Assembly: GCA_036939975.1 (NCBI GenBank)
Contig: JALLPB010000739.1
Coordinates: forward strand, 1-13,888
Source of the DNA: Cyclostephanos tholiformis
Taxonomy: Eukaryota; Bacillariophyta; Thalassiosirophyceae; Thalassiosirales; Thalassiosiraceae
Length of the DNA stretch: 13,888 nucleotides
Direction: 5' to 3'
The translations under genes and the position numbers were made by a program. Position 1 is the stretch's first letter, and every line of letters starts with the position of its first letter. Below the pieces are notes generated by a model. The model saw nothing but the letters and a program-made list of their open reading frames with translations, made no database searches and was not told the DNA's origin. Positions 1-6,742 of this stretch are shown piece after piece.

Positions 1-361
1 AAGACCAACAATGGATTTCAGAGGTGGCATAAGGATTTCGAACTGGGAACAAAAATAACAACAACAATCGTAATCAACGTAGGTGTGCAAACCTAATTAA
101 CAAGTTATATACATATTGAATTAGTGATAACTATGTAAAATCGATATTTTTTTAATTATTTTTCTACTTTCACAAAACTCCCACTGTTCTACTTTCCAAT
201 CGTTCCCATTACTGCGCAGTATTACAAAAAGAAAAAACCTTCACAACAAAAAATTTGTATCAATGGGAACATCCGTGCCGCTTGACCCGCCGAACGGCGT
301 TACCATTATGGCATTCTATTTTAAATAGAAAGTTCCTAACAATATTAAAATAAAAAATACT
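1..361. other. AT-rich intergenic stretch
   Basis: I find no coding region here. Visible structure is limited to a perfect short inverted repeat, CGCCG-AA-CGGCG (288-299), inside a small CpG-rich patch, and a near-palindrome TTCTATTTTAAATAGAA (314-330). The rest is A/T-rich spacer leading into the decamer repeat. Confidence 0.5.
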
Positions 362-481
362 GCAGTTATTCACAGTTAATCGCAGTTAGTCACAGGTATT
401 TGCTGTTATTATCAATTATTTGCAGTTATTCGCAATTAGTTCAATTTATTTGCAGTTATGGGTATTTACGGTATTTATGAT
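362..481. repeat. Decamer tandem repeat, about 12 degenerate units
   Basis: Read in steps of ten from 362, the sequence gives units such as GCAGTTATTC, ACAGTTAATC, GCAGTTAGTC, ACAGGTATTT, TCAATTATTT and GCAGTTATTC. The consensus is about GCAGTTATTY. Period 10 is kept for about 12 units with substitutions only, then fades after 460 (GTATTTACGG, TATTTATGAT). Alternation of GCAG- and ACAG-type units hints at a 20-bp higher-order unit. It has no coding reading that I trust. A period near one helical turn would phase its features on one face of the DNA, but any role is speculation. Confidence 0.85.
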
Positions 482-1064
482 AGTAGCATATATGTTTCAT
501 ACGATGAAACACAACTTACGGCTTGCGGAGGATTTGATGTATCCAACAAATCCGACTTCCTCGNTACAAACTTACGAAACAAAACAATACTAAGCTGTGA
601 CTGTCTGTCTGTCCATGAATTGACGTTACAAAGATATATTTATGTTTGTCCTTGGGGATGAAGAGCCGCAGGCCCTATCGGCTTGTGTTTTTTACAACGT
701 TTTGCAGCCGTTTAAGGTTGCGACGTATTTTAATTTTTCAATTTTTTGTCGCCTCATTTGCCGCCGCCAAATGGTTGCAAAATGCTTCCCCCCATACGTT
801 CCTCCACAATTGCGCACCTCTTCCATGTCCCTCCCATGGCCAACACCAAATTTTGGTTGGTTGTTGTGTCCCCCTGTTTAATGAAGGCCACCTATGGCCA
901 TGTCCGCATCCCTCTCTCTCCTAATTTTTGTCAATTTAATTTGACGACCTAACTGGCGACATGGTGTCCCCCCTGCACATTCCGCCCCAGCCACACATTC
1001 TCCCCAACTCCCCTTCTATCGTCCACGCCAACTTTCAATTGATTGTTGTGTGTAAACTTGTAAA
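482..1064. other. Non-coding stretch with retained CpG; one ambiguous base
   Basis: I cannot support a gene here. Short overlapping open frames of 60-90 codons exist in all three plus frames, which is what a stop-poor C-rich stretch gives by chance, and none looks protein-like. Base 564 is N. CpG is common (for example 655-800), unlike most of 1560-11800. Polypyrimidine runs are frequent. The segment could be the upstream region of the decayed coding stretch that follows. Confidence 0.4.
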
Positions 1065-1545
1065 ATGGCGGCCGCTATAAGGCCCTGGCATCCCCCCTGT
1101 TTGCTCTATTTTTTAACCCCTCTCACTTTGACCCCCCAAGCAAGCAAACTGATGACAGCGAACACAAATCCGATGGCTCACAGCCTGCGCATGGCATTGG
1201 GGAGTGGCGGCGCCATGATTTGATGGTGCTGCTGCTCTACCCACAAAGAGAAGATGGATTTGGAATTGGAGGTGAATATTCCTCTGATAGAGAACGTAGT
1301 CAACATAGTGGTGCTTGGTAGAGAGGACAGCTATGGGATAAGAAGATGTCGGGTAGTGAGAAGGAAGAGAGTTTAGATAGTAGAGTGATGACGAGGACAA
1401 GAGGAGTGCAGATCTTAATAGGAAGAGTCCACCATCGTTTAGAGTACCAGCAGCAGGGAGTAGTGGAAGCCCGGCGGGAAATACAAGGGGAATTGCTAGG
1501 AGAGCGGTGACAAGTGGGAAGGAGCAAAAGAAAAGGAAGAAATAG
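1065..1545 (+). pseudogene. Decayed coding stretch, Ser/charged-rich with basic tail
   Basis: I do not recognise this. An ATG in good context (AAAATGGCGG) lies at 1065, but its frame closes after 53 codons. A second plus frame reads as protein from about 1124, with hydrophilic segments such as QTDDSEHKSDGSQPAHGIG and KKMSGSEKEESLDSR, broken by a TAG near 1319. A third frame then gives 53 clean codons, 1384-1545. They start SDDEDKRS, continue through a Pro/Gly/Ser-rich stretch (PPSFRVPAAGSSGSPAG), and end in a very basic tail (KEQKKRKK) and TAG, like a nuclear-localisation C-terminus. Successive protein-like readings in different frames suggest a frameshifted gene end rather than chance. CpG is retained here, so it may be younger than its neighbours, or a real gene with introns that I failed to place. 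Confidence 0.4.
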
Positions 1546-1958
1546 GAGCAGTAATGTTTTTGTCGTGGTTGATTGTTTGTTTCAGGTGATTATAGTAGCA
1601 CTAAAATGCATTAGGTAAAGCAATAATAAGTGTCGGTTACTTTATTATAAACGTTAATTGATACAAAATAAACGATCTGAAAACCTAGTGCAATGTATCC
1701 AATGAAACACTAAATTGCATTTAATTGATACAATTTATTGTTATAAAAAATTACGAGGTTAGTTATTAATTGTATCAAAAAACTAAGCGACAAAATAATT
1801 AGTATCAAATTCTGAGTAACGTTATTTAGATACAATTAATTTGAGGCCATATTTAGTAAGAAGTTCTCGACCGGAATTAATTTCGGCAGATCAAAAATTG
1901 AGTTTACAGAGGTAAACCACATCTCAGCCTTTCTCACCTCACCTAACAGTCCCCACAA
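1546..1958. other. AT-rich spacer with TTGATAC/GTATCAA cluster
   Basis: There is no gene. The heptamer TTGATAC or its complement GTATCAA recurs at about 1658, 1725, 1772 and 1802, with a one-mismatch form near 1829. An exact 11-bp inverted repeat, TTGATACAATT (1725-1735) and AATTGTATCAA (1768-1778), could form a stem with a loop of about 32 bases. It may be the eroded end of a small element. Confidence 0.5.
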
Positions 1959-1959
1959 C

Positions 1960-2340
1960 AGAATTAAATTATACTGCACAAACTACATCAACAATGCCAC
2001 CCATAATGAAATTTGCACCCATGCACCAGAACACCTACACACCTCCTCCCAAGCCCATGTCACTGCAATATACTCCTGCATCATGACTTTCCCCAGCCCT
2101 TGTTGGCATCCTGAAACTTGCTGACCACAACTGGGCCAACACACACCCACATCATTTTTTGGCAACTCCTATGCTTCTGCTACTCCTCATCTAAGCCCAT
2201 GGCCTCTGCCTCTGTCAATCCTTTGCTGACCACATCCATTATGCCTCCCATAAATTCAGTGATCAACCCCCTATCCATACCTCTCATCCCATTGTACCAG
2301 TTCCTCCCTACATTGATCACCCTAGAAAGGACACAACCTA
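1960..2340 (+). pseudogene. Pro-rich coding remnant, decayed
   Basis: I do not recognise this. One plus frame from about 1971 reads a Pro/Met/Thr-rich peptide (TSTMPPIMKFAPMHQNTY, then PPPKPMSLQYTPAS) and ends at a TGA near 2085. About 130 bases later another frame reads FADHIHYASHKFSDQPPIHT and then HPIVPVPPYIDHPRKD, just before the inverted-repeat element that begins at 2350. The 104-codon open frame at 2118-2432 runs into that element and looks hydrophobic and arbitrary, so I do not take it as the gene. CpG is almost absent and TG/CA is plentiful, consistent with an old methylated repeat. Confidence 0.3.
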
Positions 2341-2349
2341 AATATATAC

Positions 2350-3025
2350 ATGTTGGTTACCATACCCACAAAATTCTATTACCAATATTGACCCTTGTGG
2401 TACTGGTAATGGTACCCATACTGATACAGTAATTTTTGTTGGCAAAGTTACCGGTAAGAGTGCTGCAAAAGTTGGGTTACCATACCAGAAAATGTACAAT
2501 ACTAGTTAAGATTTTTTTAGTGATGTTATTGGTACAGCAAGATGTCATTACTGGTAGAGATATTGTTTATGGTTACTATACCAGTACTGGCATCTAACAT
2601 TGTGACAACAGTGCAGGTATTGTAATGTCTGGATTCCCATACTGGTACTGATGTCAAATGTCTTGATTACAGTACCAGTACTGTAATTTTTTGGATACCA
2701 TACCGGTACTGACATCAAATGTCACAATTACAGTACTGGTACTGTAAATATTGGGATTACTGTATTATTGGTATTGATGTTGAATGTCACAATGACAGTC
2801 TCAGTACAATAATTTCTTGGATGACCATACCAGTACTGACATTTAATGTTTGACAGGCTCATCAAAGGTATGTAGCACAATGCAATAGTTAAAAAGGAAT
2901 CAAAGAAACATAAAAAGGTGTCAATATACCGGTACATGCAGCTAATTTTACTGGTACAGGTAGCATGACCAGTACCGTAAGGGTCATTACTGGTGATGGT
3001 ATTTTGCAGGTATGGTAACCAACAT
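2350..3025. mobile_element. Inverted-repeat element, about 676 bp, non-coding
   Basis: The ends carry an exact 16-bp inverted repeat: ATGTTGGTTACCATAC at 2350-2365, and its complement at 3010-3025. Similarity continues inward for about 75 bases with scattered mismatches; shared blocks include CAAAAT, TGACCCTT and GGTACTGGT, in the same order from each end. Between the arms is a degenerate tandem array rich in GGTACTGG and CCAGTACC. No transposase is inside, so it resembles a non-autonomous, MITE-like or foldback element. I see no convincing target-site duplication: the flanks read ...TATATAC and AGAAGTT.... It lies between a plus-strand Pro-rich remnant and the minus-strand integrase-like remnant. 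Confidence 0.6.
2576..2855. repeat. Degenerate 61-65 bp tandem repeat inside the inverted-repeat element
   Basis: Units begin near 2576, 2637, 2698, 2760 and 2825, each with a form of CCATACCRGTACTGAC. Most continue with ATCAAATGTCACAATTACAGTAC and then T-rich sequence, allowing mismatches. The first two steps are exactly 61; the later ones are 62-65. A less regular unit may precede it near 2525. Each unit holds imperfect palindromes around GGTACTGG, so either strand could fold. Confidence 0.7.
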
Positions 3026-3071
3026 AGAAGTTATTATCAATTGTAGCTGCTGCATCCAAGAAAGTATTGTA

Positions 3072-3535
3072 CTACTCTACATAGGTATCATTGTAATATT
3101 TGGTAAGGGAGAGGTGAGGTTGATCCTTTGGGTCATATGTCCCTGCTAAGACAAGATTGCGTACTGCCTGAAGATTTGGAGGTAACAGCAATGACACATT
3201 GTTGTGACAAGCAAGACATACTTCTCATAGGGAACCCAGTATGGTCCTTTGGACCCATCATGAGTGATAACTCCATGTTCCCAGAGCAAACACACACTCC
3301 ACCAGATTCTGGTTTGAAATCAAAAACAATTTCAAGCAGGCCTGGAGCATGACAATGCACCCTGTAATCCACCTGGAGGGTGACAACTGCTCCGATGCCT
3401 ACTCTGGTCTTACTTGCTTCTTTCCTTCTCTGCCCCAATGCCTTCAGTGCCAATGTTTCCTGTTTGGAGTTGACTAAATAGCCCAGGAATGAGTTTGTAG
3501 ATATACAATTTGAGCAATTTTGGTTATATGTGTGT
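3072..3535 (-). pseudogene. Decayed C-terminal part of an integrase-type transposon protein (tentative)
   Basis: Three minus-strand frames read in order as one protein. From 3535 the first gives KQETLALKALGQRRKEASK, VGIGAVVTLQVDYR, then GLLEIVFDFKPESGGVCVC. A frameshift near 3280 leads to EHGVITHDGSKGPYWVPYEK. A second near 3179 leads to NLQAVRNLVLAGTYD, then SLTKYYNDTYVE and TAG (3072-3074). The pattern VG..VTLQVDYR, GG..VC.EHG.ITHDGSK..YWVP..KY, LQ.VR..VLAGTYD matches, from memory only, a conserved region C-terminal to the integrase core in repetitive transposon-like proteins of algae. I cannot confirm this without a search. The catalytic core is not visible upstream. At least two frameshifts make it non-functional. 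It abuts the inverted-repeat element. Confidence 0.5.
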
Positions 3536-3958
3536 CACTACTCAAGAAGCCAACTCCATATTAAATTCTACAAATTCCTGCTAACCTAGGCACAAGAGGG
3601 ATTTTTTTGTTCTTGTCCAAATTTCTCTGTCTAAATATACTAATTCAAGTTATGAATTTGTACATTTATATTGCTTGCTAAAAAATGGATCTGCTGTCAC
3701 ATTTTGCTATGTTTGTGTTGTGTCTTAGCTGTTGCACAGAAATGTCTTTAATGTGTCTGCTGCAACTATTTTGTATTTCCCATTTTGTGATGTTTTTTTT
3801 TGCTTCTGTCAATGTGTTTGGTGTTGATGTGGTGGTTGTCAACATGAATCAGCAGATGGTGTTTTTTGACCACTCGTTCCATTTTTCAATTGTTATTTCA
3901 TTTTAATTCTCAACAGCAATCATACAGTTTGTCTGTTGCCATTTTGTATTTGTGAATA
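3536..3958. other. T/TG-rich spacer, no gene
   Basis: I see no supported gene. The plus strand is rich in T and TG (for example 3690-3900), and its 73-codon open frame is Phe/Cys/Leu-rich in the way T-rich DNA produces by chance. Stretches resembling splice acceptors (TTTTAATTCTCAACAG at about 3902-3917) precede the remnant at 3959 but have no matching donor that I can defend. Confidence 0.4.
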
Positions 3959-4492
3959 ATGTCAACTAGCCACCGCCTGACCAGGAGTCATAAGCCAAGG
4001 AGCCAAGTCTTCGTGCTTTGGAGGCTGGTATTAGCATCATAGCCAAAGCCGAGGTTCCCCTCACATCTGTTGGCAATCCCAACATTCTAGGCGATGATTA
4101 TGATGATGACGATTGTCTTCTTTTACCAGACTTGTCAAATGATGGTGTCATCGGTAGTGGTGGTATGACCAAAAAAACCATCCCCAATGAAGGTGCCAGT
4201 AAGAGGCGCACCTCCTTGCGCAGCGGGTACAAGCTCAGAAAGAACACCAAAAGGGCATGCACAAAAGGTGGTGGAGATAAGAAGAGTGCCACCCGCACTA
4301 AAAAGGTGCACACCCAAGGTGTTAAATGAGCCTGACCATAGGTGGGGTGTAGCCAACTTTGTCCATGACAGTTTTGTCAACTTTGTCTCTTTAGTCGATG
4401 ATAAGTTTGTGTCAGAGTTTCAACAAAAGTATAACACAAAGAAGCATCCAAAATATATATTACTCTGGAAGGGTGCACCAATTCATGAGTAG
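3959..4492 (+). pseudogene. Decayed plus-strand coding remnant with acidic and basic segments
   Basis: I do not recognise this. An ATG at 3959 starts MSTSHRLTRSHKPRS, then the frame fails. The next frame reads LRALEAGISIIAKAEVPL, an acidic patch (GDDYDDDDCLLLPD) and a strongly basic stretch (ASKRRTSLRSGYKLRKNTKR, then KKSATRTKK), stopping at 4327-4329. A further shift continues as NEPDHRWGVANFVHDSF and KFVSEFQQKYNTKKHPKYIL, stopping at 4492. The last two overlapping frames are open for 103 and 101 codons. The order acidic, basic, then aromatic-rich suggests a nuclear protein, perhaps the N-terminal part of a transposon-borne protein. The basic segment could be an NLS or a DNA-contact region, but that is inference. 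Two frame changes in about 530 bases argue against a working gene. Confidence 0.4.
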
Positions 4493-4568
4493 TTTCTTTG
4501 GTGGCAGTGTTTACGGAGGTCCATAGTTTGTTTTGGTGACAGTGTTTGCTACATAGTAACTAATCACA

Positions 4569-4808
4569 ATAGATGGATTGTAGTGACACATTTTTTATAT
4601 TAGAGCAAGTCAAAAAGTACAAATTGTTTCATTACAATTAAGAACCATAATAGATTGTTTTGTAGTAACACAATTTGTATAATTTTTAAAATGAAAATAC
4701 TATAAATTGTACTATTACGAAATGTTGGATAGATTGTTTTGTAGTAACACAATTTGTTTTATTTCTAAAATGGAAATACTACAAAAATGAACAGTTTGTA
4801 ATGCAACA
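4569..4808. repeat. 79-81 bp tandem repeat, three units plus partial
   Basis: An exact 29-base match starts at 4650 and again at 4729 (offset 79), beginning ATAGATTGTTTTGTAGTAAC. The bases after it also align (TTTTTAAAATGAAAATACTA against TTTCTAAAATGGAAATACTA). A more diverged unit starts at 4569 (ATAGATGGATTGTAGTGACA). A fading partial unit rich in ACAAATTGTA follows to about 4860. The array ends just downstream of the 3' end of the spliced gene on the other strand and could overlap its 3' UTR. Confidence 0.8.
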
Positions 4809-4896
4809 AATTGCATTATTTAGAAGTTGGAAATAGTACAAATTGTATTATTATACAAACTTGTACTAATTAGGTACCACTAACCAGAAATACCCT

Positions 4897-5935
4897 TCAA
4901 TTTTTTCCCCATACCTTCTTGCGTAATATAATACCTTTCAAACACATTTTACCCTTGGCGGAGTGAAGTGGTGAACAAACAATTATGTTTTGAGCTTGAA
5001 TTTGTTTCTCCTGAATTATTTTCTCCAAATCATGCCAGATTTCTGCTACCTCGGGGTTGTGAACTGGGTCTCCGAAGTCCTTAATATAATCAATATTATT
5101 GATCATATTCTTACAAGAAATGGTGAGTGAATTTTCTGTTGGCACACATACCTTTGCTGGACTGCAAATATCTAGGTCTTGATGTAACCGATGTGTTTCT
5201 GGACTAAGGTACCTCACAAGACCGCTTAATTGATCTCCAGAATTAATTTTTTTCTTAGATATTCGTACTGGATCTCAGATGTAGCATAATTTTTCTCATT
5301 AACATTTTACATTTAATAAGGATTATGTATGTTCAAATTGATTTTCAGTTGTTTTTTTTGGATGGGTGCAAAGCATGATTGTTTCTCACATTCAAAAATT
5401 GTGAGAAGGAATTATGCTTCGCACACATCCAAACTGTGACTGCTCTAAACTTAACTCTCTTACTATTTCTCTCTAAGAATTTTTATTAGTTTTACAAATT
5501 CTACAATAAAAATACTACTTTCAAAACACTAACCAACTTTCAACTATGATACCTAACCTACCTTCCAAAAAACAACACGGTGACCATGATTACCATCCCA
5601 CCCTGACCAAACCCATGCCAAAACTTGATGAATACAAGGGAAGCATCGGCGAAAAAAATAACGCCGCATAGCTAAGATTAGTTTGCATCATATCGATGTA
5701 GCGGCACAGAAAAGGCACAAAAATTAGATTCAAAAAACTCACCTTTAGTCAGCGAGCGCTCTGTGCCACCACCTGTAAAAAATAGTCAAATAAATTAAGA
5801 AATAGTTGGAAGCATCAATAAAAATTGTATTGCCATGTTGTGACGATCATTTACTATCGGGCGAGATATGGCAATCTTACCTAACGTTAAAATTGAAGCC
5901 GCTGGAATGCGACAGGGAGGAGGGACCATGGTCAT
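4897..5935 (-). CDS. Spliced small gene, 3 exons, 153 aa, unknown function
   Basis: This is a model built by eye. Exon 1 is 5881-5935: it starts MTMVPPPCRIPAAS and ends TTAG|GTAAGA. Exon 2 is 5743-5772, 30 nt, flanked by TATTTTTTACAG and AAAG|GTGAGT. Exon 3 is 4897-5273 after ATCTGAG, ending in TGA. The phases fit: exon 1 leaves one base, exon 2 is open only in the frame that this requires (GGTERSLTK), and exon 3 continues DPVRISKKKINSGDQL in frame, 462 nt in all. Exon 3 also holds LSPETHRLHQDLD and NPEVAEIWHDLEKIIQEKQI, which could be helical or a short coiled coil, and a basic C-terminus (ILRKKVWGKN). No signal peptide, membrane segment or known domain is visible. CpG is retained around the first two exons. 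A second in-frame acceptor (start 5267) and an optional 72-nt intron (5080-5151, donor AAAG|GTATGT) are possible. I do not recognise the family. Confidence 0.6.
5357..5433. repeat. 77-bp hairpin element in intron 2 of the spliced gene
   Basis: Two 34-base arms, 5357-5390 and 5400-5433, are complementary at about 29 of 34 positions around a 9-base loop (TTCAAAAAT). The left arm begins TTTGGATGGGTGCAAAGCAT and the right arm ends TTCGCACACATCCAAA. The arms pair without bulges. It lies wholly in the proposed 469-nt second intron. It could be a minimal foldback transposon, or the fold of a small-RNA precursor. I see no target-site duplication. Confidence 0.7.
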
Positions 5936-5988
5936 TGTGTAATTTTTGTTTTTAGTTGTGTGTTGTGTTGTGTTTGTGGTGCAAAGCC

Positions 5989-5993
5989 ATTGG
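5989..5993 (-). promoter_or_regulatory. CCAAT box upstream of the spliced gene
   Basis: The minus strand reads CCAATGGCTTTGC about 54 bases before the proposed start codon. The bases between are a purine-free-start leader-like stretch of repeated CACAA (plus-strand TTGTG at about 5957-5978). Position and motif suit a eukaryotic promoter, but a five-base match is weak alone. Confidence 0.3.
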
Positions 5994-6475
5994 TTTTGAG
6001 TCTGCCGTTGGTCAAAATCTGGAACTAAATGAAACTTACATACATAGGGTTAAGTATAAACATATGAGAAAATATAAGATTTTTGCTCAATAATAATGCT
6101 GGGAAAGTTTATTATATATTTTTTACATTTGCTTTTTCTGTTTGATACAATAAATCCCTTCTTGTACTTAAAAAATTGTTATCGATAAATATATAATATT
6201 TGTACGAAAACAAATAGCAGTTACGAAACTGTTTTTTCTTTACTGAAAAAATAAACATAGTTTAAGGTATGATATTTCCTTTAACGTACTATATTTCTTT
6301 TTCATAAACAAAATTTAAATGGTTCAAAATAATCAACGGTCATATTTGTAGTAATCAAATATGTCATTTTTTGACCATTTATTTTGTAATTGATAACGTA
6401 AATGGTTTAATTTTGTAGATTATAGTTACTGTAGAAACAGTATATTTCACCAAAAGGATTAGTTGATCTTGTGAG
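5994..6475. other. AT-rich intergenic stretch with an imperfect hairpin
   Basis: There is no gene. Beyond the promoter side of the spliced gene the sequence is very A/T-rich. An imperfect hairpin spans about 6317-6380: CATATTTG (6341-6348) pairs with CAAATATG (6356-6363), and outer segments AAATGGTTCAAAAT and ATTTTTTGACCATTT are roughly complementary with bulges. It may be another eroded foldback element. Confidence 0.4.
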
Positions 6476-6479
6476 GAAG

Positions 6480-6687
6480 CCCACCAAAAATGCATTTTAG
6501 CTAGTAAATGCCCACCTCCAGAGGTTTATTAGCCTAAGGGTTGACCCATATGCCCATCCACAGCATGTCAAGGTGCTACAACAATTTGTATACATATGAT
6601 ATGGATGTGGAGTGCAGTCTACGGGGGTTTGGAGGGCCTATGAACAGACAAAACAAGAAGAAAACCCACCAAAAATGCATTTTAGCT
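6480..6687. repeat. Exact 23-bp direct repeat pair, 185 bp apart
   Basis: A 23-base string beginning CCCACCAAAAATGCATTTT occurs at 6480-6502 and again at 6665-6687. It contains the palindrome AAAATGCATTTT. The flanks are similar just before it (GAAG or AAAA) and differ after it. The pair brackets a 162-base spacer with no coding sense. These could be ends of a small element or a local duplication at the 3' side of the minus-strand remnant that follows. Confidence 0.7.
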
Positions 6688-6742
6688 GTGAAATGAGAAA
6701 AAAATGTGAAAAAATGTTTCAGACATGACAAAATAATTTTTT

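Noticed and set aside
458..952. Four overlapping plus-strand open frames of 67-92 codons
   Set aside because: They overlap in different frames, one contains the ambiguous base, and none has protein-like composition or splice context.
2118..2432. 104-codon plus-strand open frame
   Set aside because: It crosses the boundary of the inverted-repeat element, and its second half is just one arm of that element read as Leu/Ile/Val codons. It is not a coherent protein.
3128..3352. 74-codon plus-strand open frame
   Set aside because: It lies antisense to the integrase-like remnant, whose minus-strand reading gives ordered recognisable motifs over three segments.
5440..5720. Extra coding exon inside intron 2 of the spliced gene (a minus-strand open stretch of about 37 codons ending TGGAAG|GTAGGT)
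   Set aside because: Its exit phase does not match exon 3: joining it puts exon 3 out of frame with an early stop.
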